40,031 nt of DNA from Nitrospira sp. UBA5699 (GCA_002420105.1 DIHJ01000112.1:676-40706); one strand, 5' to 3'. Positions 15,598-23,682 are shown, numbered from the stretch's first letter. A program made the numbers and translations. The notes: generated from the letters alone by a model not told the origin.

Positions 15598-16771
15598 CGA
15601 TGATTGCCAACGCTTCTCCTCCTCCGATACAGAGACCGGCCAGCCCTCTCCGTACGCCGCGGGATTCCATGGCATAGAGCAGGGTCGTAAGAATGCGCGC
15701 GCCGGTGGCGCCGATCGGATGGCCGAGCGCGACTGCTCCGCCATTGACGTTCACTTTCTTGTGATCGAGCCCCAATTCCCGGTTGATTGCGAGGGAAACG
15801 GCGGAGAACGCTTCATTGATCTCGAACAGGTCGATGTCGCCGATCGAAAGACCGGTTTTCTTGAGTACCAGCTTGATCGCCTCGATCGGCGCAATCGTAA
15901 ACCACTCCGGCGCGAGCGCGGCCCCCGCATAGCCGACGATGCGCGCCATCGGTGCAAGCCCGAGCTGCACGGCTTGTTCTTCGGCCATGACGACCAACGC
16001 TGCCGCGCCGTCGTTACAGGAAGGAGAATTGCCCACGGTCAGAACCCCGTCTTCCTGGAACACCGGCTTGAGTTCGCGCAGTTTGCTCAGATCGACCCGG
16101 TGCGGCTCCTCATCCTCCGTGACGGTCAGCGGCGCGCCCTTCCGTTGCGGCACGTCGACGGGTACGATTTCCCGCTTGAAGGTCCCGGTTGCAATGGCTT
16201 CCTGGGCACGGCGGTAACTCTCCAAAGCAAAATCGTCGAGTTCCGTTCGTGTGAGCCGATACTTGGCCGCACAGAGTTCCCCCCCGTGCCCCATGTGGAA
16301 ATTGTTATAGACGTCCCATAGGCCGTCTTTGACCACACTGTCCACCAGCTCCGCGTGCCCCAGTCGATACCCCTGCCGCGCTTTCTCCAAGAGGTACGGC
16401 GCACGGGTCATGTTCTCCATACCGCCCGCCACCACAATCCTCGCTTCTCCGAGAGTAATGGCTTGAGAGGCCATGATCACGGTCTTGAGGCTCGATCCAC
16501 AGACCTTGTTCACCGTCGTGGCCCCGACCGAGTGCGGGATTCCGGCTCCGATCGACGCTTGTCTGGCCGGCGCCTGCCCGAGCCCGGCACTCAGGACGCA
16601 GCCCATATACACATCATCCACGCGCTCGGCCGGAAGGTGAATCCGCTTCAACGCTGCGGCAATGGCGATACTGCCCAGCCTGGTCGCAGGCACGGGGCTG
16701 AACAGCCCGTTGAAACTTCCCATCGGCGTCCGCACGGCGCTGACAATGACGGCCCGCTGTTTCCTGTTCAC
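15572..16771 (-). CDS. atoB: Acetyl-CoA acetyltransferase (thiolase)
   Basis: The 399-residue thiolase has the nucleophile cysteine C91 in NKVCGSSLK, H351 in GHPIGATGAR and the second cysteine C381 in LCIGGGEA. It splits acetoacetyl-CoA (or a short 3-ketoacyl-CoA) into acetyl-CoA units. The GTG start at 16771 overlaps the E2 stop in the form GTGA, with GGGAG upstream. The final residues RQGVRG and the stop codon are encoded by repeat element D. With hbd immediately downstream it completes a butyrate-type beta-oxidation branch; cleavage of 2-methylacetoacetyl-CoA from isoleucine is also plausible. Confidence 0.92.
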   Translation of the reverse strand: MNRKQRAVIVSAVRTPMGSFNGLFSPVPATRLGSIAIAAALKRIHLPAERVDDVYMGCVLSAGLGQAPARQASIGAGIPHSVGATTVNKVCGSSLKTVIMASQAITLGEARIVVAGGMENMTRAPYLLEKARQGYRLGHAELVDSVVKDGLWDVYNNFHMGHGGELCAAKYRLTRTELDDFALESYRRAQEAIATGTFKREIVPVDVPQRKGAPLTVTEDEEPHRVDLSKLRELKPVFQEDGVLTVGNSPSCNDGAAALVVMAEEQAVQLGLAPMARIVGYAGAALAPEWFTIAPIEAIKLVLKKTGLSIGDIDLFEINEAFSAVSLAINRELGLDHKKVNVNGGAVALGHPIGATGARILTTLLYAMESRGVRRGLAGLCIGGGEALAIIVERQGVRG

Positions 16772-17907
16772 AGAATGTGCTCCCAGTGACTCTGTTCGAG
16801 ATAGCCCTTCACCTTCGCCATGAACTGATCCGCCGTCGCCCCATCGATGACTCGATGGTCAAACGACAGGCTGAGATAGCCCATCGAGCGGATCGCAATA
16901 GCTTCATCGACGACCACGGTCCGTTTCTGGATGGCGCCGATGCCCAGTATCGCAATCTGCGGTTGGTGGATGATCGGCGTGCTGAACAGACTGCCGAACC
17001 CGCCGTGGTTCGTGATCGTGAAGGTCCCTCCTTGGACTTCCTCAGGGCTCAATTTTTTGGACCTGGCCCGCTCGGCCAGGTCCGCCACTTCTTTGGCTAA
17101 TTGCGTCAACCCTTTTCGATCCGCATGCCGGACGACCGGCACCAGGAGTCCCTCCTCCAAGGCTGTGGCGATACCGATGTGAATATCCTTCTTGATGACG
17201 ATGCCTTGTTCACCCCAGGACGAGTTCACCACCGGCACCTCTCGAATGGCGCGGGTTACCGCGCGGATCACAAAGGGCAGATAGGTCAGGCTTCGGCCTT
17301 CCCGGAACTTGGCGATGTCCGAGAAATCCGCTTCAAAGAAGGTTGTGACATGGGCGGCCGTTTGCCTGCTCTTGACCATCCGCTCGGCGATGGTTCGCCG
17401 CATCTGCGTGAAGGGTAGAAGTTCTTCACCCATCGATTGCTCGCCGCCGGAGACGGTCACTTTAATCGAACCTCGGCCCTGCGCAATGAAGTCCTGCACA
17501 TCTTTCTTGGTCACCCGTCCGCCCGCTCCGCTCCCCTTCACTTGGGAAAGATCGATCCCATATTCCCTTGCGAGTTGCCGGACGACAGGAGAGTGACGGT
17601 CTTCGCCTTCGGGAGTCGGTTCCATGGGACGGACGACCACTCCGCCGACACGGTTGATGACTTCGGAGGGCGGAGTACTTTCGATCCGTGCCAGCAACGT
17701 TCCCACAGGCACCGTCTCGCCTTCCTGGACGACGATTTCGCTCAGCACGCCTGTTGCCGGTGAAGGAATTTCCAACGCCACCTTTTCCGTCTCCACTTCC
17801 AAGAGAGATTGGTCTTTTTCGATCGGCCCGCCCACAGGGACGAGCCATTTCACGACGGTTCCTTCCGCGATGCTTTCTCCGAGCTGGGGCATGATGATGT
17901 CAACCAT
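16768..17907 (-). CDS. bkdB: 2-oxoacid dehydrogenase E2 acyltransferase (branched-chain type)
   Basis: The 379-residue E2 has an N-terminal lipoyl domain with lipoyl-lysine K42 in ETEKVALEIPSP. A peripheral subunit-binding domain follows near residues 105-145 (SPVVRQLAREYGIDL and GAGGRVTKKDV). The C-terminal catalytic domain has the motif SFDHRVIDGATADQF (H351, D355). It moves the acyl group from E1 to CoA. No E3 (dihydrolipoamide dehydrogenase) gene is in the window, so the E3 is presumably shared with other complexes. The ATG has GGAGG upstream. The branched-chain assignment rests mainly on context with leucine and acyl-CoA genes. Confidence 0.88.
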   Translation of the reverse strand: MVDIIMPQLGESIAEGTVVKWLVPVGGPIEKDQSLLEVETEKVALEIPSPATGVLSEIVVQEGETVPVGTLLARIESTPPSEVINRVGGVVVRPMEPTPEGEDRHSPVVRQLAREYGIDLSQVKGSGAGGRVTKKDVQDFIAQGRGSIKVTVSGGEQSMGEELLPFTQMRRTIAERMVKSRQTAAHVTTFFEADFSDIAKFREGRSLTYLPFVIRAVTRAIREVPVVNSSWGEQGIVIKKDIHIGIATALEEGLLVPVVRHADRKGLTQLAKEVADLAERARSKKLSPEEVQGGTFTITNHGGFGSLFSTPIIHQPQIAILGIGAIQKRTVVVDEAIAIRSMGYLSLSFDHRVIDGATADQFMAKVKGYLEQSHWEHIL

Positions 17908-17925
17908 GAAACCTCCGGTTTCATG

Positions 17926-17992
17926 TAGGCACGAGGTTCAAGGCACTGGGTGAAGAAGGTTCCTGCCTATTGCCTCGTGCCCCGTGCCTGCG
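17926..17992. repeat. Intergenic heptad element E with inverted arms
   Basis: The left arm carries AGGCACGAGG and AAGGCAC (17928-17945). The right arm reads CCTATTG-CCTCGTG-CCCCGTG-CCTG (17966-17990) with a 7-bp period. The reverse complement of the right arm contains GGCACGAGGCA, matching the left arm. The element fills most of the 109-bp gap between E1beta and E2. A further GC-rich inverted segment (CGCGAATCCGCG) follows at about 17991-18002. Confidence 0.65.
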
Positions 17993-18016
17993 CGAATCCG
18001 CGCACGCGGACTCGCG

Positions 18017-19009
18017 TCAATACGCCGCCAACTTCCGCGCTGCCGAAATAATGTCACTCGCCTTCGGAAGAAAGAACTCTTCCAGGGGCGTGCTGAACGG
18101 CACGGGCGTGTCCGGCGGGGCGATACGAAGAATCGGCCCGTCCAAGCAATCAAAACATTCCTCCGCCAGCTGCGCGGCGATCTCGGCACCGATCCCGCCG
18201 GTTTTGTTATCCTCATGCAGCATGATGGCTTTGCTGGTTTTACACACCGATCCATAAATGGTTTCTTTGTCGAGCGGAACCAACGTGCGCAGATCGACCA
18301 CTTCCACATCGATGCCTTCTTTCGCCAGCAGCTGAGCTGCCTCCAACGCCAGGTGAACCATCGCGCCGTAGGTGATGAGCGAGATGTCGTTGCCGGCGCG
18401 TTTGATGTCGGCTTTCCCGATCGGAACGACGTACTCTTCCTGCGGCAACGTCGCTTTAATCCGCCGGTAGAGGAATTTGTGTTCGAAGTAGATGACCGGG
18501 TTGGGATCGCGAATGGCCGCTTTCAAAAGTCCTTTCGCATCGTACGGGGTCGAGGGCGCGACCAGCTTGAGGCCCGGCGAGTGAAAGAACCAGCCTTCCG
18601 GACATTCCGAATGAAAGGGGCCGCCGTGCACACCCCCGCCGAAGGGAGCCCGAATGACCATCGGAACCGCGGCTCCCCAGCGGTAATGATTCTTGGCCGC
18701 GACTTCGGTGATCTGGTCGAATGCACAAGAAATGAAGTCGGCGAACTGCATTTCGACGACCGGGCGCAAACCCATCATGGCCGCTCCGATGGCGGCCCCC
18801 ACGAATCCGGACTCGGCCAGGGGTGTATCAAGGACACGCCACTCGCCGTATTTCTGAAGAAAACCTTCGGTGATCTTGAAGGCCCCGCCATAGGCGCCGA
18901 TGTCTTCGCCCATCAGAAACACCCGCTCGTCGCGGGTCATTTCCTCATCCAAGGCCTGCGAGATTGCCTCAAGATAGGTGACTTCGGATTGGGTTGTGGC
19001 GGTGGTCAT
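18017..19009 (-). CDS. bkdA2: 2-oxoacid dehydrogenase E1 beta subunit
   Basis: The 330-residue transketolase-type subunit has EAISQALDEEMTRDERVF, GEDIGAYGGAFK, DTPLAESGFVGAAIGAAMMG and VVEMQFADFISCAFDQI, which are standard E1beta motifs. It pairs with E1alpha to form the thiamine-diphosphate active site that decarboxylates 2-oxoacids. The ATG overlaps the E1alpha stop by 4 bp and is preceded by GAGGTGG. The two E1 subunits are similar to both pyruvate and branched-chain enzymes. The neighbourhood (leucine genes, mutase, methylcitrate cycle) favours branched-chain oxoacids. Confidence 0.9.
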   Translation of the reverse strand: MTTATTQSEVTYLEAISQALDEEMTRDERVFLMGEDIGAYGGAFKITEGFLQKYGEWRVLDTPLAESGFVGAAIGAAMMGLRPVVEMQFADFISCAFDQITEVAAKNHYRWGAAVPMVIRAPFGGGVHGGPFHSECPEGWFFHSPGLKLVAPSTPYDAKGLLKAAIRDPNPVIYFEHKFLYRRIKATLPQEEYVVPIGKADIKRAGNDISLITYGAMVHLALEAAQLLAKEGIDVEVVDLRTLVPLDKETIYGSVCKTSKAIMLHEDNKTGGIGAEIAAQLAEECFDCLDGPILRIAPPDTPVPFSTPLEEFFLPKASDIISAARKLAAY

Positions 19010-20007
19010 GATTCCACCTCATCCTCGGTGGCGAAGACTCCCTCCAGCGCTTCTTGGCCTTCCGGCAACGGACTCTGCTCCGCAAACTCCAGGCCGGCCT
19101 CGACTTCTTTCTTCGCCCGCTCGCCGATCTCATGAAAAGACGCCTCATCGCCATAGCCAAGCTGGGTAAGCAGTTGTTCGGCTTTGAGGATCGGATCTTT
19201 CTTCTTCCATTCTTCCAGCAGCTCACGCGGCACATATTTGGCTGGGTCATGCTCGGAATGGCCGTGCATCCGCATGGTTTTGAACTCGAGGAATGCCGGC
19301 CCTTTGCCTGCGCGGGCCTGTGCGATGGCGCGTTTCGAGGCCAGATAGACCGCAGCGACGTCGTTCCCGTCCACGATCTCGCCCGGCATGTCGTAGGCTT
19401 TGGCCCGCTCGACCACGTCAGAGACCGCCATCTGCAGTCGTTGCGGCGTCGAATAGGCATATTGGTTGTTGTTGCAGAAAAACACGACGGGGAGTTTGCG
19501 TACTGCCGCAAAGTTCATCGCCTCGTGGAAGTCGCCGCGGCTGGTCCCGCCGTCGCCGGTCCCTGCGAACGCGACACGAGATTCGCCTCGGATCTTGAAC
19601 GCCAGAGCCGCGCCGGTCGCAACCGGCAGATTGTCGGCTAAATGGCTGACGAAGCCGAGGACACCGCGTTTGAGATCTCCCATGTGCACATTGCCGTCCT
19701 TCCCTTTGGTGGGCCCCGTTCGTTTGCCGAGGTATTGCGCAAGAACTTCTCCCGGCGTGAACCCGCGAATGAGAAAGGCGCCCATGTCGCGATGAAAGGG
19801 GGCAATGACATCATCGCGCTCAAGGGCGGAAGCGTACCCGACGGCAATCGCTTCCATTCCGTGGCTGGTGTAGCACCCGCCGACGATGCGTCCCTGCCGG
19901 TAAAGCGCCGTGACTCGATCTTCCAGGGCTCTGGTGAGCCGGAGGTAGTAGTACATCTGGAGCAGGTCGGCTCGCTTGATTTCCTTTGTCGCGTCTGCCA
20001 GGGCCAT
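19006..20007 (-). CDS. bkdA1: 2-oxoacid dehydrogenase E1 alpha subunit
   Basis: The 333-residue protein binds thiamine diphosphate through the motif beginning GDGGTSRGDFHEAMNFAA (residues 151-168) and ending in the NNN at 179-181. It also has YTSHGMEAIAVGYASAL and GKDGNVHMGDL, typical of E1alpha. It carries out decarboxylation of the 2-oxoacid and reductive acylation of the E2 lipoyl group together with E1beta. The ATG at 20007 is preceded by GAGGAGGG. It is coupled to E1beta by a 4-bp overlap. A pyruvate dehydrogenase role cannot be excluded by sequence alone, but the operon makes branched-chain oxoacids the better guess. Confidence 0.9.
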   Translation of the reverse strand: MALADATKEIKRADLLQMYYYLRLTRALEDRVTALYRQGRIVGGCYTSHGMEAIAVGYASALERDDVIAPFHRDMGAFLIRGFTPGEVLAQYLGKRTGPTKGKDGNVHMGDLKRGVLGFVSHLADNLPVATGAALAFKIRGESRVAFAGTGDGGTSRGDFHEAMNFAAVRKLPVVFFCNNNQYAYSTPQRLQMAVSDVVERAKAYDMPGEIVDGNDVAAVYLASKRAIAQARAGKGPAFLEFKTMRMHGHSEHDPAKYVPRELLEEWKKKDPILKAEQLLTQLGYGDEASFHEIGERAKKEVEAGLEFAEQSPLPEGQEALEGVFATEDEVES

Positions 20008-20038
20008 GTATCCCTCCTCGCAGAATGTGGAGGATGCG

Positions 20039-20791
20039 TCAGAGTTCCGGCATGTCTTTCCAGGACAGCAAGGGCTTATGCATCCGGCACAAAGGGCACT
20101 GCGCCGGCTCCCACTGCGGCATGTCGAGATCCGTTGTGTAATAAAAGGGGTGTTGTGTGATCAATTCATCCAGCAGCGGGAACTGGCCGCTGTCGCGGCG
20201 CGCGAAGACCATCATCCCGGCCAGCAGCCCCCCGTGGTCGGTAATCACTTTTCCGAGCTTGCTCACGCAATTGCCACGCGTGGTGACATCATTGAGCGCC
20301 AAGAACCGTTCGCCCGGCTTGATCGCCCCGGTCTTGATGTCCGTCCCGATCCGTCCCGTCTCGCAGCTATACGGCGTCAACGTGACGCGCAACCGCATCG
20401 TGTCGTGAAGCCGATCTGCAATCCCCTCTGCGAGCAGTACCGCCGCCGACGTGGTCGCCACGATCCCGGTCAGGGGACCGTGGTGAAATGTCCGTCTGAT
20501 CCACTCGGCCATATCCTGCGCCAACAGCCTGATCAACTCCGGGAACCGAGCGATGGACTCGAACCGCAGATAGGTCGCCGTGTGGTGGCCTGACACCACT
20601 TCCACATGGGTGTCGAAGAAGACCGCCCGTGACGTCCGCAGTATCCGCAGGACATCCCGGCCGGTGAGTCCGCTGTGCGAGCCGTCGCGGATGATCGTTT
20701 CCAGCCTGGCATCAATCGTCAATCCGTCGTAGAGCTCGCGATGACGTTGGGATAATTCGACGAGGGCCTGCTCAGCCGTGATCACGCTCAT
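20039..20791 (-). CDS. Phosphoribosyltransferase-fold protein of unknown role
   Basis: The 250-residue protein resembles type I phosphoribosyltransferases, especially orotate PRTases, with FDTHVEVVSGHHTATYLRFE near residue 59 and a PRPP-loop-like stretch ERFLALNDVTTRGNCVSKLG (161-180). The usual pair of acidic residues in the PRPP loop is reduced to Asn-Asp here and the TTG to TTRG, so catalysis is uncertain. The C-terminus has a CPLC motif near residue 233 that could bind metal. The start has AAAGGAG upstream. It sits between the tyrosine and branched-chain genes. I know no role for such a protein there; regulation by PRPP or nucleotide is one possibility. Confidence 0.65.
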   Translation of the reverse strand: MSVITAEQALVELSQRHRELYDGLTIDARLETIIRDGSHSGLTGRDVLRILRTSRAVFFDTHVEVVSGHHTATYLRFESIARFPELIRLLAQDMAEWIRRTFHHGPLTGIVATTSAAVLLAEGIADRLHDTMRLRVTLTPYSCETGRIGTDIKTGAIKPGERFLALNDVTTRGNCVSKLGKVITDHGGLLAGMMVFARRDSGQFPLLDELITQHPFYYTTDLDMPQWEPAQCPLCRMHKPLLSWKDMPEL

Positions 20792-20806
20792 GGTCGGCTC
20801 CTTTCT

Positions 20807-21793
20807 TCACGCCGCGGCCACCACATGCGTTCTCAGGACTCCGATGGGCTGAATGTCGAGTTCCACTATGTCGCCCGGCTTTAAGTAGCGATCCATTTCG
20901 AGGCCGCATCCTCCCCCCACGGTCCCTGAGCCGAACACGTCGCCCGGGTAGATCGTTTCGCCGCGGGAGACGTGCGCGATCATTTGCGGAAACGACCAGT
21001 GGATCGTCCCGAACCGCCCCCGCGACCATTCTTCTCCGTTCACCCTGGCGATCATCGTCAATGCGCCGAGATCCGCGATCTCATCGGGAGTCACCAGGCA
21101 AGGGCCTAAAGCCGTGGCAAAATCCTTGCCCTTCGCGGGCCCGAGCCGGCAGGCCATTTCCTGAAACTGGATGTCGCGCGCGCTGAAGTCGTTCATGATC
21201 GTATAGCCGGCAATGTAGTCCTGCGCCTCCCGCTCGGGGATGTCTTTGCCGGGACGGCCGATGACACAGGCGAGCTCCAGCTCATAGTCCAACTTCGTCG
21301 TCTCCAAGGGCCAGAGCAGGTCTTCGTCCGGCCCGATAATCGTACGGTGATTGCCCTTATAGTAGACGGGGGCTTTGTACCATTCCGGCGGAATCGGCTG
21401 TCCCCGCTTCTTCGACGTAGCGGCAATGTGTTCTTCAAACGCGATGAAGTCGCGCAGCGAAGAAGGATGGGGAAGCGGCGCGATGATCCGAACCTCGCCG
21501 GGCCTGTAATAGATGGTCTCGCCGGACGGGCCTTGACTCGAAGGACCGAGGGCGACGATATAGTCGAAGGCCCGCCGCGCGACTGCCATTGACGAAGAAC
21601 CTCCTTCGAGAAACTCCAACATGGTCGCCGGCACTTGAGCGCCGGCCAATCGATACGGCTGCGCCTCACGTTGGTCGTACAACCACCTGGTATAGGCCAT
21701 GTTCAGATCCACAAGAGCCCGGTCGTGAATCGCGCCTATTCTTGTGAATGTGCCGATGGGCGTCGGCACTAGAAAACTGACGAGTTTCATCAT
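20807..21793 (-). CDS. Fumarylacetoacetate hydrolase family protein
   Basis: The 328-residue protein has FAH-fold motifs: FEEHIAATSKKRG, LDYELELACVIGRPG with the metal-binding glutamates E171 and E173, NDFSARDIQ with D202, and GPAKGKDFATALGPCLV. It should cleave fumarylacetoacetate or a related 3,5-dioxo acid at the end of homogentisate catabolism. It is the compact bacterial type without the N-terminal SH3-like domain of mammalian FAH. The ATG overlaps the homogentisate dioxygenase stop by 3-4 bp. A maleylacetoacetate isomerase is not present nearby, so isomerisation may be bypassed or encoded elsewhere. Confidence 0.88.
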   Translation of the reverse strand: MMKLVSFLVPTPIGTFTRIGAIHDRALVDLNMAYTRWLYDQREAQPYRLAGAQVPATMLEFLEGGSSSMAVARRAFDYIVALGPSSQGPSGETIYYRPGEVRIIAPLPHPSSLRDFIAFEEHIAATSKKRGQPIPPEWYKAPVYYKGNHRTIIGPDEDLLWPLETTKLDYELELACVIGRPGKDIPEREAQDYIAGYTIMNDFSARDIQFQEMACRLGPAKGKDFATALGPCLVTPDEIADLGALTMIARVNGEEWSRGRFGTIHWSFPQMIAHVSRGETIYPGDVFGSGTVGGGCGLEMDRYLKPGDIVELDIQPIGVLRTHVVAAA

Positions 21794-22896
21794 CGACTCC
21801 AGCTCAGAGCATACTCCTTCATCTCGACCGCCTCCATGTCCGGCACTACAGTGAAGGGGGTCTTTGATTCGATCATCACCGCCACTTCGTTCGTCTGCGC
21901 CTTCCCCTTGCTGGCTTGCACCGCCTGCGGCTGCGGCCCGTGGTGAATCCCCTGCGGGTGCAACGTCAGCATCCCCGGCTGAATCCCCGCGCGGCTGAAG
22001 AATTCCCCCTGATGATAGAAGAGCACTTCATCATAGTCCGTATTGCGATGGTAGAAGGGAACGCGCAACGCCTGGGGGTCGCTTTCCAACGGCCTCGGCG
22101 CAAAGGTGGAAATGAGGCACCCGCCGGCCCGGAACGTTATATGGACGCTCGGCGGCAAATGGTAGCGGGGACTGGTGACCGGACGGAAATCACGCACGTT
22201 CAGCTTCGCCACCCACAGATCTCCCTTCCATCCGACCACGTCCATCGGATAGAAGGGGTAGACCACCCGCGTGGATTCTCCTTGCCGTTTGATATGGACC
22301 TCCCACTCCCGGCTTTTGGCCTCTGCCGATTCCACCGTGCCGAGTTCGGGTGCCACAAGCACACCCTTGTCGAACAACGCATGCTGGCCGAGCGGGCCAC
22401 GATCCGGCACCGCGATTGGTTCCGGAGTTTCGACGATAAAGAACAGGGACGGCCCCGCATCGACATGAGTGCGATACGTCGTCCCCTTGGGAACGACGAC
22501 ATAATCGCCCGGTTCGTAGGACAGTGTGCCATAGTCCGTCTCAAATCTCCCCGAGCCCTGATGCACAAAATAGACTTCGTCTCCGTCCGCGTTGCGTACG
22601 AAGTGAGTCATCGTCTCGGTACGGGTCGAGAGGTAGAGGCTCGCATCCCGGCTCTGCATCATGAGAGCCGGTCGTGCGGCAACGGGGGAAGTCATCGCCA
22701 CGGGAATCTGGGCACAGGCAAAGGCCCGCGGCTTCAGCGGTCCTTCGATCTTCACCCAACCGGTCGGAGGGTGTGCCCGGTACAAGTGTGACACCGGACC
22801 GGCAAACCCTTCTCGCCCATGCTCCTCCTCGCATAGCCCCTCGGGAATGCCGACGTGGGCTTGAGCAGGTACCTTTCCTTTCTTGTTGAGATACAT
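21790..22896 (-). CDS. hmgA: Homogentisate 1,2-dioxygenase
   Basis: The 368-residue double-cupin protein has a N-terminal cupin with DEVYFVHQGSGRFETDYG and a C-terminal cupin with the iron-binding stretch FYHRNTDYDEVLFYHQGEFF. Likely iron ligands are H283, E290 and a histidine in TLHPQGIHHGPQ (H313-H319). It opens the ring of homogentisate to maleylacetoacetate. It is shorter than the mammalian enzyme of about 445 residues and matches the compact bacterial variant. AAAGG lies 8 bases before the ATG. The gene sits between the HPPD-like and FAH genes, as expected for tyrosine degradation. Confidence 0.88.
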   Translation of the reverse strand: MYLNKKGKVPAQAHVGIPEGLCEEEHGREGFAGPVSHLYRAHPPTGWVKIEGPLKPRAFACAQIPVAMTSPVAARPALMMQSRDASLYLSTRTETMTHFVRNADGDEVYFVHQGSGRFETDYGTLSYEPGDYVVVPKGTTYRTHVDAGPSLFFIVETPEPIAVPDRGPLGQHALFDKGVLVAPELGTVESAEAKSREWEVHIKRQGESTRVVYPFYPMDVVGWKGDLWVAKLNVRDFRPVTSPRYHLPPSVHITFRAGGCLISTFAPRPLESDPQALRVPFYHRNTDYDEVLFYHQGEFFSRAGIQPGMLTLHPQGIHHGPQPQAVQASKGKAQTNEVAVMIESKTPFTVVPDMEAVEMKEYALSWSR

Positions 22897-22927
22897 GGCC
22901 GACCTTTCTAGAACCCCACCATGCTCC

Positions 22928-23515
22928 TCACGACGCCCGCTTCAACGGCTTTGGTTCCGCGGGATTTGGGCATGAGTCGTACTCGATGATCGTCCGTCCG
23001 GTCCCGGAGGCCTGATCCCGTTCGATGTCCTTGTACAGCGATTCCACCGTACTCCGGACGAACGTCTTGGCCTGCTCATCCCCGTGCCGCCGTTGGGTCA
23101 ATTCAATGAACAACCCGCACCCCGGGAAGAGCGGATAGGTGAACCGCTGCTTGAGCGGTCCGAATCCGTCCCGTCCTTCTTTCAGGGATCCGCTGAATTT
23201 TACACCGTGCGCTTCCCACTCACGGCATACCGCCTCGATGTCATCAACCTCCAGGGCAACGTGCTGCACGCCCTGCCCGTACTTCTCAATGAAGTCGGTG
23301 ATCTGAGACTTCATCACTTTATCTCGGCCTTGCATGAGTGCGATCTTTGCGTTCCCCCGTTGCACCACGACCGTGTCCATCGACGACTTGTCGCTGCCGA
23401 CATCCCGGGCCGACCAGATCACTTCGAAACCGAGGATTTTGGTGAAGAGAAATTCCGCCGCTGCGAGGTTCTCCACGCAGAGGGTGATGTGATCAATCCC
23501 TGTTGCTTGGTTCAT
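22928..23515 (-). CDS. Half-size 4-hydroxyphenylpyruvate dioxygenase-like VOC protein
   Basis: The 195-residue protein aligns only with the C-terminal, metal-binding half of HPPD. The three iron ligands are visible: H9 in GIDHITL, H85 in GVQHVALEV and E138 in LFIELTQR. The end, with SLYKDIERDQASGTGR, resembles the C-terminal HPPD helix. Canonical HPPD is about 350 residues with an extra N-terminal domain that is missing here, and no other gene in the window supplies it. It is the first gene of the long operon, with GAGGAGG before the ATG, and precedes homogentisate dioxygenase, which supports 4-hydroxyphenylpyruvate to homogentisate conversion. A different 2-oxoacid-dependent reaction remains possible. 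Confidence 0.75.
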   Translation of the reverse strand: MNQATGIDHITLCVENLAAAEFLFTKILGFEVIWSARDVGSDKSSMDTVVVQRGNAKIALMQGRDKVMKSQITDFIEKYGQGVQHVALEVDDIEAVCREWEAHGVKFSGSLKEGRDGFGPLKQRFTYPLFPGCGLFIELTQRRHGDEQAKTFVRSTVESLYKDIERDQASGTGRTIIEYDSCPNPAEPKPLKRAS

Positions 23516-23602
23516 GTGGCGCCTCCTCTCTGCGGAGCGGCTTTGACCCGAGCGTCATCGATCCTCCCCATACGGCCACGAACGCTCTGATACGCAGAAC
23601 AT

Positions 23603-23631
23603 AACATACATCTCTTATCGCGTAATAGCAA
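23603..23631 (-). promoter_or_regulatory. Candidate promoter of the 22-kb operon
   Basis: On the minus strand TTGCTA (23631-23626) and TATGTT (23608-23603) are separated by 17 bp, which fits a modest sigma70-type promoter about 90 bp before the first start codon. The whole region is much richer in A and T than its surroundings. No experimental start is known and other pairings are possible. Confidence 0.3.
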
Positions 23632-23667
23632 ATGTATATTAAACTAAGAACGTTCCAATTTGACGCA

Positions 23668-23682
23668 AATACCGTGCGTATT
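23668..23682. promoter_or_regulatory. Short inverted repeat upstream of the operon promoter
   Basis: AATAC-CGTGC-GTATT has perfect 5-bp arms, and an overlapping pair ACGCA/TGCGT is at 23663-23667 and 23675-23679. It lies about 40 bp upstream of the candidate minus-strand promoter, a position suited to an activator. Nothing identifies the binding protein. Confidence 0.3.

Noticed and set aside
6534..18002. Possible CRISPR array in the repeated intergenic segments
   Set aside because: The repeats are 7-bp-period degenerate units with opposed arms and lack identical 25-40-bp repeats, unique spacers and cas genes.
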